64,000 nucleotides of DNA from an uncultured Butyrivibrio sp. (GTDB lineage Bacteria > Bacillota > Clostridia > Lachnospirales > Lachnospiraceae): assembly GCA_945928575.1 (NCBI GenBank), contig CAMENP010000006.1, forward strand, positions 62,001-126,000. Reading direction: 5' to 3'. Below the pieces are notes generated by a model. That model was not told the DNA's origin and ran no database searches. It was given only the letters and a program-made list of their open reading frames with translations. Shown one piece after another: positions 29,035 through 38,212 of this stretch (position 1 is its first letter; each line of letters begins with the position of its first letter). The translations under genes were made by a program, and so were the position numbers.

Positions 29035-30171
29035 TTATTCACCATAAATTGTATCAATGAGCAGTTCTACATTCTTCTTGTAATCCGGAAGAAGATACGA
29101 CATACCGTTTATGTATGTTCCGGTACTTGTATCATCAAACGGTACCCTGGCTGACACAAGATCATATCCGAGGTATTTGAATGCATCCGTTATCATGCTC
29201 CATATCTCATCCGACTGCATATTTGTCGTAACATTCGGAAGTGCTTTGTCAGCAAAATCCGTAAGTTCATTAAGGCTCATCGACTTGAATTTTTCAAATA
29301 ATTTAGTCATTATCTTACGCTGTCTGTTCGTACGTTCATAATCGGCATTACCGACATATCTTATTCTGGCATATGCAACTGCCTGAATTCCGTTTAAATG
29401 AATCATTCCGCTTTCATTGATATAATACTGGTTAGGATCTTCATTGGTATATTTGCACATATCCTTGATATACTGGTTGGCCACCGGAAGTTCCTCCGGA
29501 ATGAGTTCCATATCTACTCCGCCTGCAGCATTGATTATATCAATGAGGCCATAGAAATCAACCCTGAAATACTGGTCAACATGCACCTTAAAATTACCTG
29601 AAATAGTCTTACAGAGTAAATCACTTCCTCCGATCGCATGAGCAGCATTAAGCTTATCACATCTGTCGGCATCCGGAATATATACGTACATATCTCTCAT
29701 GAAACTTGTCATTATTATCTTCTTCGTCTTATTGTTGATCGATATAAGAATCATTGAGTCCGAATTACCGTTCCAGCTTCCCGAAACTCTTTCATCGGTT
29801 CCTATAAGAAGTATATTCTTTACATAGTTATCAGATATAACATCTACGTTCTCGTAGAATGTCTTGGCATCCGCATCTATAAGGCTTTTCTCAACATCGC
29901 TTATATTATCCGCATCCGGAACCGTCTCCTCCGTTTCATAAGTCGCATCTGGATCTATGCTGTAAGAGTTACTTTCGTAATTAAGTTTGTTAAGGAATTT
30001 ACTCTTAACATAATTCTTTCCTATGAGGAATACGGCTATAGCTGCTGCCGCAAGTACAATCAGTACTATCAGAAGTATCATAAGAATCTTAAACTTATTA
30101 CGCGGTTTCTTCTCTGTCTCCTCTTCATATACTACTTCTTCGTCCTGATCATCAAAATCTTCATGTTTCAT
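29035..30171 (-). CDS. LytR-CpsA-Psr (LCP) family glycopolymer transferase
   Basis: NILLIGTDERVSGSWNGNSDSMILISINNKTKKIIMTSFMRDMYVYIP, KLNAAHAIGG, LNGIQAVAYARIRYVGNADYERTNRQR. Confidence 0.94.
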   Translation of the reverse strand: MKHEDFDDQDEEVVYEEETEKKPRNKFKILMILLIVLIVLAAAAIAVFLIGKNYVKSKFLNKLNYESNSYSIDPDATYETEETVPDADNISDVEKSLIDADAKTFYENVDVISDNYVKNILLIGTDERVSGSWNGNSDSMILISINNKTKKIIMTSFMRDMYVYIPDADRCDKLNAAHAIGGSDLLCKTISGNFKVHVDQYFRVDFYGLIDIINAAGGVDMELIPEELPVANQYIKDMCKYTNEDPNQYYINESGMIHLNGIQAVAYARIRYVGNADYERTNRQRKIMTKLFEKFKSMSLNELTDFADKALPNVTTNMQSDEIWSMITDAFKYLGYDLVSARVPFDDTSTGTYINGMSYLLPDYKKNVELLIDTIYGE

Positions 30172-30248
30172 CTTGGTGTATCCTAATCCTTCCCATATTT
30201 AATCATATGCCGAGTATATCACAGACTTGTCATCATAACAAGCCGGAT

Positions 30249-31043
30249 TTATTTTAGTTCGTCAATTACAACATCAAGGCTGTCAATTTCTTTATTAAGC
30301 CTGTCCGTTGTCCATCTGGTTATTTTAGGTCTGCATCCGGAATTGTCCCTTACCAGAGAAAAAACCTGTTTGATATACTCAAATGTAACCGCGGCATCCA
30401 GTTTGGATTCTCCTGCGTTACGCATGCCAAATGCATACGGTATTTCCGTTATCTTATTATATCTGCATCTCGCAAGCATTTCTATCATAATTTTCCATCC
30501 TAACGGCTTAAGTGTCACGCCGTCAAGGATTTCGCGGCGGAACATATATACCCCGCCGGTAGGATCCGATATATGCCTTAAACACGGAAGCATTATCTTG
30601 CCTATGTACCTTGCTGTTGCCGATACACTTTTACGCCATATATTAAGACCTCCGTCACTTCCGCCCGGAATAAAGCGGCTCGGTATACAAAAGTCTGCAC
30701 CGCGTCGCATTGCACAGTACATCTGTTTTAAAAGTGTCGGCGGGTGCTGCAGATCCGCATCCATAACAGCATAATAATCTCCGTCAGCAATTGAGAATCC
30801 GCGTATTACGGCACCTGCAAGACCGTCTCCCTTGTCCCTGTGTTCCCCGCTTATATTATATTCAGGATGATTTTGCCGGAGTTCTTCTATACATTCCCAT
30901 GTCTCATCCGTACTGTCATCCACAAATACGATACTGTAAGGAATACCTTTTAAAACGTCATAAATCATTTCCGACAGCTTACCCACATTATCTTTCTCAT
31001 TGCGTGTAGGTATGATTATTGATATTTTTTTAAGTTTCATCAT
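30249..31043 (-). CDS. Glycosyltransferase family 2, polyprenyl/dolichyl-phosphate mannosyltransferase-like
   Basis: KISIIIPTRNEKDNVGKLSEMI, VDDSTDET, YAVMDADLQHPP, ISDPTGGVYMFRREI. Confidence 0.88.
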   Translation of the reverse strand: MMKLKKISIIIPTRNEKDNVGKLSEMIYDVLKGIPYSIVFVDDSTDETWECIEELRQNHPEYNISGEHRDKGDGLAGAVIRGFSIADGDYYAVMDADLQHPPTLLKQMYCAMRRGADFCIPSRFIPGGSDGGLNIWRKSVSATARYIGKIMLPCLRHISDPTGGVYMFRREILDGVTLKPLGWKIMIEMLARCRYNKITEIPYAFGMRNAGESKLDAAVTFEYIKQVFSLVRDNSGCRPKITRWTTDRLNKEIDSLDVVIDELK

Positions 31044-32095
31044 AAATACCTCTCCATATTATTTGACTCTATACTGTTAATGAGCGTTTTTATCGAATCC
31101 TGTTCCGATACCGGACATACAAGCAACGCATCATCCGCATCCACTATTACCACGTCGTTCACTCCGCTTACCGCAATTAACCGTTCTCCGCCTTTAATGA
31201 CACAGCCTGTACACCTGTCGGCAATAACATTACCTTCAAGATAATTGTCACTGTCATCTGTCATTCCGATACGCTTAAGCGCGGCAAAACTTCCTGCGTC
31301 ATCCCAGCCGAAATCACCGATAACGGTATATATCTTATCGGTTTTCTCTAAGATTGCAACATCAACTGACTCTGCCCTTGCCGATGCAAAAATCTCGTCA
31401 CGGACCTGCGTATCATCTGTCCGGTCATACTTCTCAACCGTATCAAGTATATCAGGGGCATATTTCTTGTACTCATCGTAAAGTACCGACATACGCCATA
31501 CAAACATCCCGCTGTTCCACAGATAATTGCCCTCGCGAAGGTATTTAAGCGCATGTTCTGCATCAGGCTTTTCGACAAACCGCTCAACCTTATAAATACC
31601 GTCTCCGTCATCCGGTATATATTTGATATAACCATATCCGGTTTCCGGATAATTAGGTCTTATGCCTATCGTAAAAAGCCCGTTGGCTGTGCGAGCCGCT
31701 TCAACAAGTTCCGTTAGTGTGTCCATAAAAAGCTTTGGATTTTTTACAACATGATCCGAAGGAAGCACGATCATAACCGCATCCTCGAATCTCTTCCTTA
31801 TTGCATTCAATGCAAGTCCTATGCAGGGCGCTGTGTTTCTTCCCACGGGTTCGCAGATAATATTATCACTGTTAATACCCGGCAGCTGGCTTTCGACCGT
31901 TTCCTTATAACATGCATTTGTCACAACATAAATATTCTCTTCGGGAACTGTTCCATTCAGACGCTCCACCGTATTCTGAAGCATCGACCTGTTATCACCC
32001 ATAAGACTCAGGAACTGTTTTGGCTTATTTTTGCGGCTTACCGGCCAGAACCGTCTGCCCTGGCCGCCTGCCATTATCACTGCGACTGTCTCCAT
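31040..32095 (-). CDS. manC: Mannose-1-phosphate guanylyltransferase
   Basis: VAVIMAGGQGRRFWPVSRKNKPKQFLSL, VLPSDHVV, VERFVEKPDAEHALKYLREGNYLWNSGMFVWR. Start refined to 32095. Confidence 0.93.
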   Translation of the reverse strand: METVAVIMAGGQGRRFWPVSRKNKPKQFLSLMGDNRSMLQNTVERLNGTVPEENIYVVTNACYKETVESQLPGINSDNIICEPVGRNTAPCIGLALNAIRKRFEDAVMIVLPSDHVVKNPKLFMDTLTELVEAARTANGLFTIGIRPNYPETGYGYIKYIPDDGDGIYKVERFVEKPDAEHALKYLREGNYLWNSGMFVWRMSVLYDEYKKYAPDILDTVEKYDRTDDTQVRDEIFASARAESVDVAILEKTDKIYTVIGDFGWDDAGSFAALKRIGMTDDSDNYLEGNVIADRCTGCVIKGGERLIAVSGVNDVVIVDADDALLVCPVSEQDSIKTLINSIESNNMERYL

Positions 32096-32115
32096 ACGCC
32101 GCCCCCTTTTGTATA

Positions 32116-32742
32116 TCATATTTGAGCAAAGAAATCTCTGAGTTTCTCTATAGCTTTTTTCTCTATTCTGCTGACATAGCTTCTGCTTATTGACATTTCA
32201 CCGGCTAATTCACGCTGAGTTGTCTCTTTTAACCCTCCAAGACCGTACCGACGCATAATTATTGTTTTTTCTCTTGGTGTCAGCGCACTGTTCAGCGCCT
32301 TTCGCAGGATTTCGATATCGCATTTGAGAATATAACTGTCAATAAAATTCTTCTCGCCGGTCTCAATTACATCCATTATGCTTATTTCATTGCCTTCTCG
32401 GTCAGTTCCTATCGGTTCCTGCAATGAGACATCCAGCTGTCTTTTTCTGTCATTGCGCATAGCCATAAGCAGTTCATTATCTATGCATTTGGCAGCATAA
32501 GCAGCCAGCCTGTTACCTTTGGTACAATCAAATGTCCTCACGGCTTTGATAAGTCCAATCGTACCTATCGATATAAGTTCCGACGTTTCGCGGTCAGAAA
32601 GGCTGTAGTGCTTTACCATATGTGCCACCAGCCTCATATTTCTTATTATGAGAACATCCCCCGCCCTGACATCGCCATTGCGGTATTTCTCAAGATATTC
32701 CTTCTCTTCCTTGGCAGACAAAGGCTTTTCAAATGTTTTCAT
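32116..32742 (-). CDS. sigK: RNA polymerase sporulation sigma factor SigK-like
   Basis: [101 protein letters not shown]. Continuous, with no skin-like insertion. Confidence 0.88.
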   Translation of the reverse strand: MKTFEKPLSAKEEKEYLEKYRNGDVRAGDVLIIRNMRLVAHMVKHYSLSDRETSELISIGTIGLIKAVRTFDCTKGNRLAAYAAKCIDNELLMAMRNDRKRQLDVSLQEPIGTDREGNEISIMDVIETGEKNFIDSYILKCDIEILRKALNSALTPREKTIIMRRYGLGGLKETTQRELAGEMSISRSYVSRIEKKAIEKLRDFFAQI

Positions 32743-32821
32743 ATATTTACCCGCGAAATATGCAATTAATATATTTTATGTTATTTTCGCGTCATCGTGC
32801 CTGTCAGCCGCCAAAAAAAGA

Positions 32822-34081
32822 TTATTCCTGCCGTCTCAATATGCAGTTTTCTGCAGGTATATATGCATTACCATCATTATCCTGTAATTTAAAATACACT
32901 TTCTGTTTAGGATGCGGTGCACTCTCCATTGAATTATGCATATCATCTTCTATATCTATAACTTTAACATCAATGTTGGTTCCGTCGGGCATCATAACTT
33001 CCACAATTTCTCCGACGGAGAACTTATTGCGCTGTTCAAGGTATGTTCCGCCGTCGTCCGAAGCCGTTATTCCGAGATAAGTATATTCTTTGATATATGT
33101 GTTGTTATCATATATCTGTGTGTCCTTATCCGGCTTGCCGAAGAAAAATCCCGTTGTGTATTTTCTGTATGTGCATTTCGCTATTTCTTCTTTGTAAAAA
33201 GGTATGCGGCTCCTGTAATATTCCTCGCTCTTAAGATAATCATCTATGGCAAGTCTGTATGTTCTCGCAACCGTTGCAACATACAATGCCGTTTTCATTC
33301 TTCCTTCTACCTTAAAACTGTTAATTCCCGAATTTACAAGCTCCGGAATATGTTCTATCATACACAGATCTTTTGAGTTAAATATATATGTGCCTCTCTC
33401 GTTTTCAAAAACAGGCATATATTCTCCCGGTCTTGATTCCTCCATAAGGTAGTACTGCCACCTGCACGGATGCGTGCATGCTCCTTTGTTGGCATCACGT
33501 CCCGTCATAAAGCTCGACAGAAGACATCTTCCGGAATAAGAGATACACATTGCTCCGTGTATAAATGTCTCTATCTCCAGATCGTCAGGTATATGTTCCC
33601 TTATCTGCTTAATTTCGTTAAGTGAAAGCTCTCTTGCCGTGACAACTCTCCTTGCTCCCAGTCTGTGCCAGAAGTTAAAGGTTTCATAATTGGTATTATT
33701 GGCCTGCGTACTTATGTGAATATCAATGTCCGGTACAACTTCTTTAGCTATTGTAAACATTCCCGGATCGGATATTATAAGCGCATCCGGATGAACTTTA
33801 CTTCCCAGTTCCTCAAAATAAGCTCTCGCACCGTCAAGATCATAATTATGCGCAAGAATATTGGCGGTAACGTATACTTTAACATTATGTTCGTGTGCAA
33901 ATCTGACACAATCCGCCATCTCATCTATTGTAAAATTCTTTGCTTTTGCTCTTAAACCAAATGCCTCTCCGCCGATATACACGGCATCCGCACCATAAAG
34001 CACTGCAATACGCAATACTTCCGGTGAGCTTGCTGGAATAAGTAATTCTATATCTTCTCTCTTAATCTTGGTATCTGCCAT
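32822..34081 (-). CDS. U32 family peptidase-like protein (TrhP/YrrO type)
   Basis: LLIPASSPEVLRIAVLYGADAVYIGGEAFGLRAKAKNF, FIHGAMCISYSGRCLLSSFMTGRDANKGACTHPCRW, FKVEGRMKTALYVA. Confidence 0.92.
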   Translation of the reverse strand: MADTKIKREDIELLIPASSPEVLRIAVLYGADAVYIGGEAFGLRAKAKNFTIDEMADCVRFAHEHNVKVYVTANILAHNYDLDGARAYFEELGSKVHPDALIISDPGMFTIAKEVVPDIDIHISTQANNTNYETFNFWHRLGARRVVTARELSLNEIKQIREHIPDDLEIETFIHGAMCISYSGRCLLSSFMTGRDANKGACTHPCRWQYYLMEESRPGEYMPVFENERGTYIFNSKDLCMIEHIPELVNSGINSFKVEGRMKTALYVATVARTYRLAIDDYLKSEEYYRSRIPFYKEEIAKCTYRKYTTGFFFGKPDKDTQIYDNNTYIKEYTYLGITASDDGGTYLEQRNKFSVGEIVEVMMPDGTNIDVKVIDIEDDMHNSMESAPHPKQKVYFKLQDNDGNAYIPAENCILRRQE

Positions 34082-34097
34082 ATCAATATCTCCATTA

Positions 34098-34745
34098 TTA
34101 TATTCTGACGCTTAATGTTATACCGTCACCTATCGGAACGATTGTTGTCTCAAGTTCATCGCAATGCGTTACGGCATACAGATATTCTCTCATTCTTTCA
34201 TAAATCGTCCGGTTTCTTCTTGTAACTCCGAAACGCGGTTCAATTATCTCACCTTCCTGAAGTACGTTATCCGTTATCAGGACTGCACCGGGCTTAAGCA
34301 ATCTTAAAATTTCCGGCAGTATCACAATATACTGTGCTTTTGCCGCATCCATAAATATGAAATCATAAGGCCCTTCAAGCGATTTTAGTATTTCTCCCGC
34401 ATCGCCTTTTAATAGTGTTATCTTATCGGATGCTCCGGCCCTCTCTATATTTTGCAAAGCCTTTTCAATCCGCGGCGGGTAATTCTCTATCGTTGTTATA
34501 TGTGCGCCCTCTGCCATATTCCGGCTCATAAAGATCGAAGAATATCCGACAGCCGCGCCTATTTCGAGAATATCCTTTGCGCCGGTCAGCTTTAACATAG
34601 TCCTAAGAAAGCTTTCCATTTCCTTACGGATAATCGGAACGCCCTGCTCCCTGGCTTCTTTCTCTATAATATTACAAATAGGGCTGTTCCCCTTATCAAA
34701 CGAGTTGATAAAGGAAACGACCCTTTCATTAACTATATCCTGCAT
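34098..34745 (-). CDS. trmR: O-methyltransferase (TrmR/YrrM-like)
   Basis: SAM-binding DILEIGAAVGYSSIFMSRNM, DFIFMDAAKAQY. Adjacent to a U32 peptidase, as in the B. subtilis yrrM-yrrN-yrrO cluster. Confidence 0.88.
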   Translation of the reverse strand: MQDIVNERVVSFINSFDKGNSPICNIIEKEAREQGVPIIRKEMESFLRTMLKLTGAKDILEIGAAVGYSSIFMSRNMAEGAHITTIENYPPRIEKALQNIERAGASDKITLLKGDAGEILKSLEGPYDFIFMDAAKAQYIVILPEILRLLKPGAVLITDNVLQEGEIIEPRFGVTRRNRTIYERMREYLYAVTHCDELETTIVPIGDGITLSVRI

Positions 34746-34746
34746 A

Positions 34747-35133
34747 TCAGTCCTCTGATTTTGTGTCCTGTCTGGTGGATAATGCTGACATTATCTCAGA
34801 CGGTTTCATCGCATTATTTAGTTTGTACGTTCCCGGAATAAATTTTTTACTGTATTCCGCAAGAATTACCTGTGCTTTAAACACCTTGGTATCATTTATA
34901 AGACCGTTATCTTTGAGTATCTGCGCAACCTGTGATGTTGTATAATCACGCGGTATTACAACTTCAACTTCTACGGCGTTATCTGCGGATGCCACAGCCT
35001 CCTCGGTAAATACCGCTTTGCCGAAATTGAACATGGTTCTTCCGCACAAATATAATAACATCACTATCAGAACAAATACCAATGTACGACATGAAACAGA
35101 TAATACTGTTCCCGCTAACTTTCTGCCTTCCAT
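34747..35133 (-). CDS. MltG-like N-terminal domain protein lacking the transglycosylase catalytic domain
   Basis: One TM helix, then VEVVIPRDYTTSQVAQILKDNGLINDTKVFKAQVILAEYSKKFIPGTYKLNNAMKPSEIMSAL, resembling the LysM-like subdomain of MltG/YceG. Ends at 128 aa. Confidence 0.7.
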   Translation of the reverse strand: MEGRKLAGTVLSVSCRTLVFVLIVMLLYLCGRTMFNFGKAVFTEEAVASADNAVEVEVVIPRDYTTSQVAQILKDNGLINDTKVFKAQVILAEYSKKFIPGTYKLNNAMKPSEIMSALSTRQDTKSED

Positions 35134-35149
35134 GCTCTACCTCCGGCCG

Positions 35150-35518
35150 TTATCCCAGAAATTCACTGTCAAATTCTATATCGGACATAACATTTCTGTT
35201 GACGTCCTGAATGAGTCGCCCAAGACCGACTTCTGAGTCGAGAAATCTGCTTGCAACCGGATTGGAATGCAGGTTCTTAGATAATTCCGAAAGATTTCTG
35301 TATTCCTCATATGACATCGTGCCTTCCATACCATTCTGTCTGGCAAAATTCTGCCTGCGCAGTTCGTTTACCTGCGCATATAAATCCGGCTGTTCCTTCA
35401 ATGCCGCAAGAGCATTTCTGTAATTCAGGTATTCATCGCTTTGGATGATTGCCTGCGAAAGCTGTCTTGCAATAATATCCGTCTCTCTGTCTTTAATTTG
35501 AACGAATCCTTCATCCAT
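35150..35518 (-). CDS. YlbF family regulator
   Basis: ARQLSQAIIQSDEYLNYRNALAALKEQPDLYAQVNELRRQNFARQ, helical YlbF/YmcA-type pattern. Confidence 0.82.
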   Translation of the reverse strand: MDEGFVQIKDRETDIIARQLSQAIIQSDEYLNYRNALAALKEQPDLYAQVNELRRQNFARQNGMEGTMSYEEYRNLSELSKNLHSNPVASRFLDSEVGLGRLIQDVNRNVMSDIEFDSEFLG

Positions 35519-35521
35519 ATT

Positions 35522-37192
35522 TTATGAAACCTCCATTATGATAGGGAGTATCATCGGTGTACGCTTCATCTTCTTCCAGATGTAATCGCCGAGACTGTCT
35601 TTAATCACGCCTTTAATCTTCGACCAGTCTGCATTGTTGCCATTCTCTATCTGTCTTACAACGGCTTCATAAACAACCGCTGTAGCATCTTCTATAAGCA
35701 TTTCCGATTCTCTTACATAAACAAAACCTCTTGTTACAATATCAGGGCCTGCAAGAAGCTGTCCCGTATACTGGTCAAGTGTAAGAACTACTATGATTAT
35801 ACCGTTCTCGGCAAGTGTCTGTCTGTCTCTTAATACTATGTTGCCTACATCGCCGACTCCAAGTCCGTCAACCATAAGGCTTCCGCTAGGAACTGTTCCT
35901 ACTTTGGCTGCTATATTCGGTCCGAGTTCAAGCACATCACCGGATGAAAGTATGAAAATGTTATCTTTCGGGATTCCCATACTCTCGGCAAGTTCCGCAT
36001 GGCGGACAAGATGCCTGTATTCTCCATGAACAGGAACCGCATATTTAGGCTTCAGTATTGAATATATAAGCTTAATCTCTTCCTGTGATGCATGTCCGGA
36101 TACATGAGTATCCTGGAATATAACCTTGGCACCTTTCATAGACAATTCGTTAATAACTCTTGCCACAGATTTCTCGTTGCCCGGAATAGGCGTTGCACTT
36201 ACTATGATAACATCACCCGGCTTTATGGTTACCTTCTTGTGAATCGATGCTGCCATTCTGGAAAGTGCTGCCATCGATTCGCCCTGGCTTCCTGTTGTAA
36301 TGATTGTAATTTTATCATCCGGGTAGCGCTTTATCTCTTCACTGTCGATAAGTGTTCCATCCGGTATCTGAAGATATCCGAGTTCCGATGCCACATTAAT
36401 AATATTTACCATGCTCCGGCCTTCAACCGCAACCTTACGGCCGTGTGAACATGCCGCATTGATTATCTGCTGTACTCTGTCCACATTCGATGCAAATGTA
36501 GCTACAATTATCCTGCTTTTAGGATTATCATCAAAAATTGTCTGGAATGTCTTACCCACTGTCTTCTCTGACATGGTATATCCCGGACGCATTACATTGG
36601 TACTGTCGCAAAGAAGTGCAAGAACACCTTTCTTGCCTATTTCTCCGAACCGTTGCAAATCAATAGGTTCTCCGAATACAGGTGTGTAATCCACCTTAAA
36701 ATCGCCGGTGTGGAAGATTACTCCGGCAGGAGTGTGGATTGCAAGAGCACATGAGTCCGCAATACTGTGATTGGTTCTTATAAACTCTACCCTGAACTTT
36801 CCGAGTATTATGCTCTGTCCGTAGGTTACAACCTTACGCTTGGTAGTTCCGAGAAGATTATGCTCACGGAACTTGGTCTCAATAATACCCATGGTAAGCT
36901 TGGTTGCATATATTGGCTTATTGACTTCCTTGATAACATAAGGAAATGCTCCGATATGGTCTTCGTGTCCGTGTGTTACCACAAATCCTTTTACTTTATC
37001 AATATTCTCTTTTAAAAATGTTACATCCGGGATTACTAAATCTATTCCAAGCATATCATCATCCGGGAATGATAATCCGCAATCCACAACAATAATACTG
37101 TCTTCATACATAAAGGCAGTCATATTCATACCGATTTGCTCAAGACCTCCTAACGGGATAATCTTGACGCTGCTATTTTCTGTTTTCTGCAA
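35522..37192 (-). CDS. rnjA: Ribonuclease J
   Basis: IPLGGLEQIGMNMTAFMYEDSIIVVDCGLSFPDDDMLGIDLVIPD, THGHEDHIGAFPYVI, HTGDFKVD, HVSGHASQEEIK. Confidence 0.95.
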   Translation of the reverse strand: MQKTENSSVKIIPLGGLEQIGMNMTAFMYEDSIIVVDCGLSFPDDDMLGIDLVIPDVTFLKENIDKVKGFVVTHGHEDHIGAFPYVIKEVNKPIYATKLTMGIIETKFREHNLLGTTKRKVVTYGQSIILGKFRVEFIRTNHSIADSCALAIHTPAGVIFHTGDFKVDYTPVFGEPIDLQRFGEIGKKGVLALLCDSTNVMRPGYTMSEKTVGKTFQTIFDDNPKSRIIVATFASNVDRVQQIINAACSHGRKVAVEGRSMVNIINVASELGYLQIPDGTLIDSEEIKRYPDDKITIITTGSQGESMAALSRMAASIHKKVTIKPGDVIIVSATPIPGNEKSVARVINELSMKGAKVIFQDTHVSGHASQEEIKLIYSILKPKYAVPVHGEYRHLVRHAELAESMGIPKDNIFILSSGDVLELGPNIAAKVGTVPSGSLMVDGLGVGDVGNIVLRDRQTLAENGIIIVVLTLDQYTGQLLAGPDIVTRGFVYVRESEMLIEDATAVVYEAVVRQIENGNNADWSKIKGVIKDSLGDYIWKKMKRTPMILPIIMEVS

Positions 37193-37212
37193 AGTTAACT
37201 CTTCCTCCTAAA

Positions 37213-37470
37213 CTAAACTATATCCGTGTCATCGACCAGCTCCGAAAAAACCGCAGCAAGCGCATTAAGTTCGTCCTCTTCCTCGACGAATTCATAAACT
37301 GCTTCAGTTTCTTTGTCTGACGATACATCTTTTAATATATAAGCTTCCGCTTCTTCATCCTCAGTCTCTGTGACAAGAATGTAATCTTTACCATTTACCC
37401 TGGTCTGTTCCACAACGTAGAACTGAATCTGTTCTCCGTCTTCTGATGTTATCTGTATTGTTTCCATCAA
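37213..37470 (-). CDS. DUF1292 family protein (YrzB-like)
   Basis: ETIQITSEDGEQIQFYVVEQTRVNGKDYILVTETEDEEAEAYILKD. Sits next to ruvX and ireB. Confidence 0.9.
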   Translation of the reverse strand: MMETIQITSEDGEQIQFYVVEQTRVNGKDYILVTETEDEEAEAYILKDVSSDKETEAVYEFVEEEDELNALAAVFSELVDDTDIV

Positions 37471-37479
37471 AAATATCTC

Positions 37480-37917
37480 CTAAACTTCTCTGTTCATTGA
37501 CGCATTATCAAGATAGCCCTGTAAAATAAACTGGGCAGCTATCATATCGACATAATCCTTGCGTCTCTCACGGCGGATTCCCGCCTCCATCATAGCCTTA
37601 TCGGCCGACACTGTGGTCAGTCTCTCATCCCATGTAATGACTTCAAGTCCGGTTCTTCTCTCGAGCATGGCCTTGAATTCAAGGGTTCTGTCCACTCTGT
37701 CCCCACAGGTGTCATTCATATTCTTAGGCAGTCCTAATACTATCTTCTCTGCCCTATATTCGGAAATTATCTCTTCGATTCTCGCTAATGTCTGTCTGAG
37801 CTTATTCTCACTCTGTCTGCGGATAATCTCAACTCCCTGGGCTGTTATCCCCAAAGGATCGCTTATCGCAACGCCGACCGTCTTACTCCCGAAATCCAGT
37901 CCGAGTATTCTCATCAT
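37480..37917 (-). CDS. ruvX: Holliday junction resolvase RuvX/YqgF
   Basis: RILGLDFGSKTVGVAISDPLGITAQGVEII, IVLGLPKNMNDTCGDR, WDERLTTVSADKAM. Confidence 0.95.
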   Translation of the reverse strand: MMRILGLDFGSKTVGVAISDPLGITAQGVEIIRRQSENKLRQTLARIEEIISEYRAEKIVLGLPKNMNDTCGDRVDRTLEFKAMLERRTGLEVITWDERLTTVSADKAMMEAGIRRERRKDYVDMIAAQFILQGYLDNASMNREV

Positions 37918-38174
37918 AACCCCTTTGTCTCAATGTAATACTTAAGCATCTCTTCAACAAGCTCATCACGCTCTGCTTTCATAATAAGACTTCTTGCATT
38001 ACGGTGACTTGTTATATATGTCGGATCTCCTGACATTATATATCCTACAATCTGGTTGACTGCATTATATCCCTTATCCTTCAACGCTTCATATACCTGC
38101 TCAAGTATATCCGAAACTTCGATAGCAGGTTCCTGCTGAATCTTGAAAAACTGCGTATTACTCAATTCTGCCAT
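37914..38174 (-). CDS. IreB family regulatory phosphoprotein
   Basis: VYEALKDKGYNAVNQIVGYIMSGDPTYITSHRNARSLIMKAERDELVEEMLKYYI. Confidence 0.94.
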   Translation of the reverse strand: MAELSNTQFFKIQQEPAIEVSDILEQVYEALKDKGYNAVNQIVGYIMSGDPTYITSHRNARSLIMKAERDELVEEMLKYYIETKGL

Positions 38175-38212
38175 TTTTTCACGCCCTTTCTCTTTATATA
38201 ATAATATAAAAT

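Noticed and set aside
32116-32742. sigK interrupted by a skin-type element
   Set aside because: The SigK-like ORF is continuous from region 1.2/2 to region 4, with no recombinase nearby.
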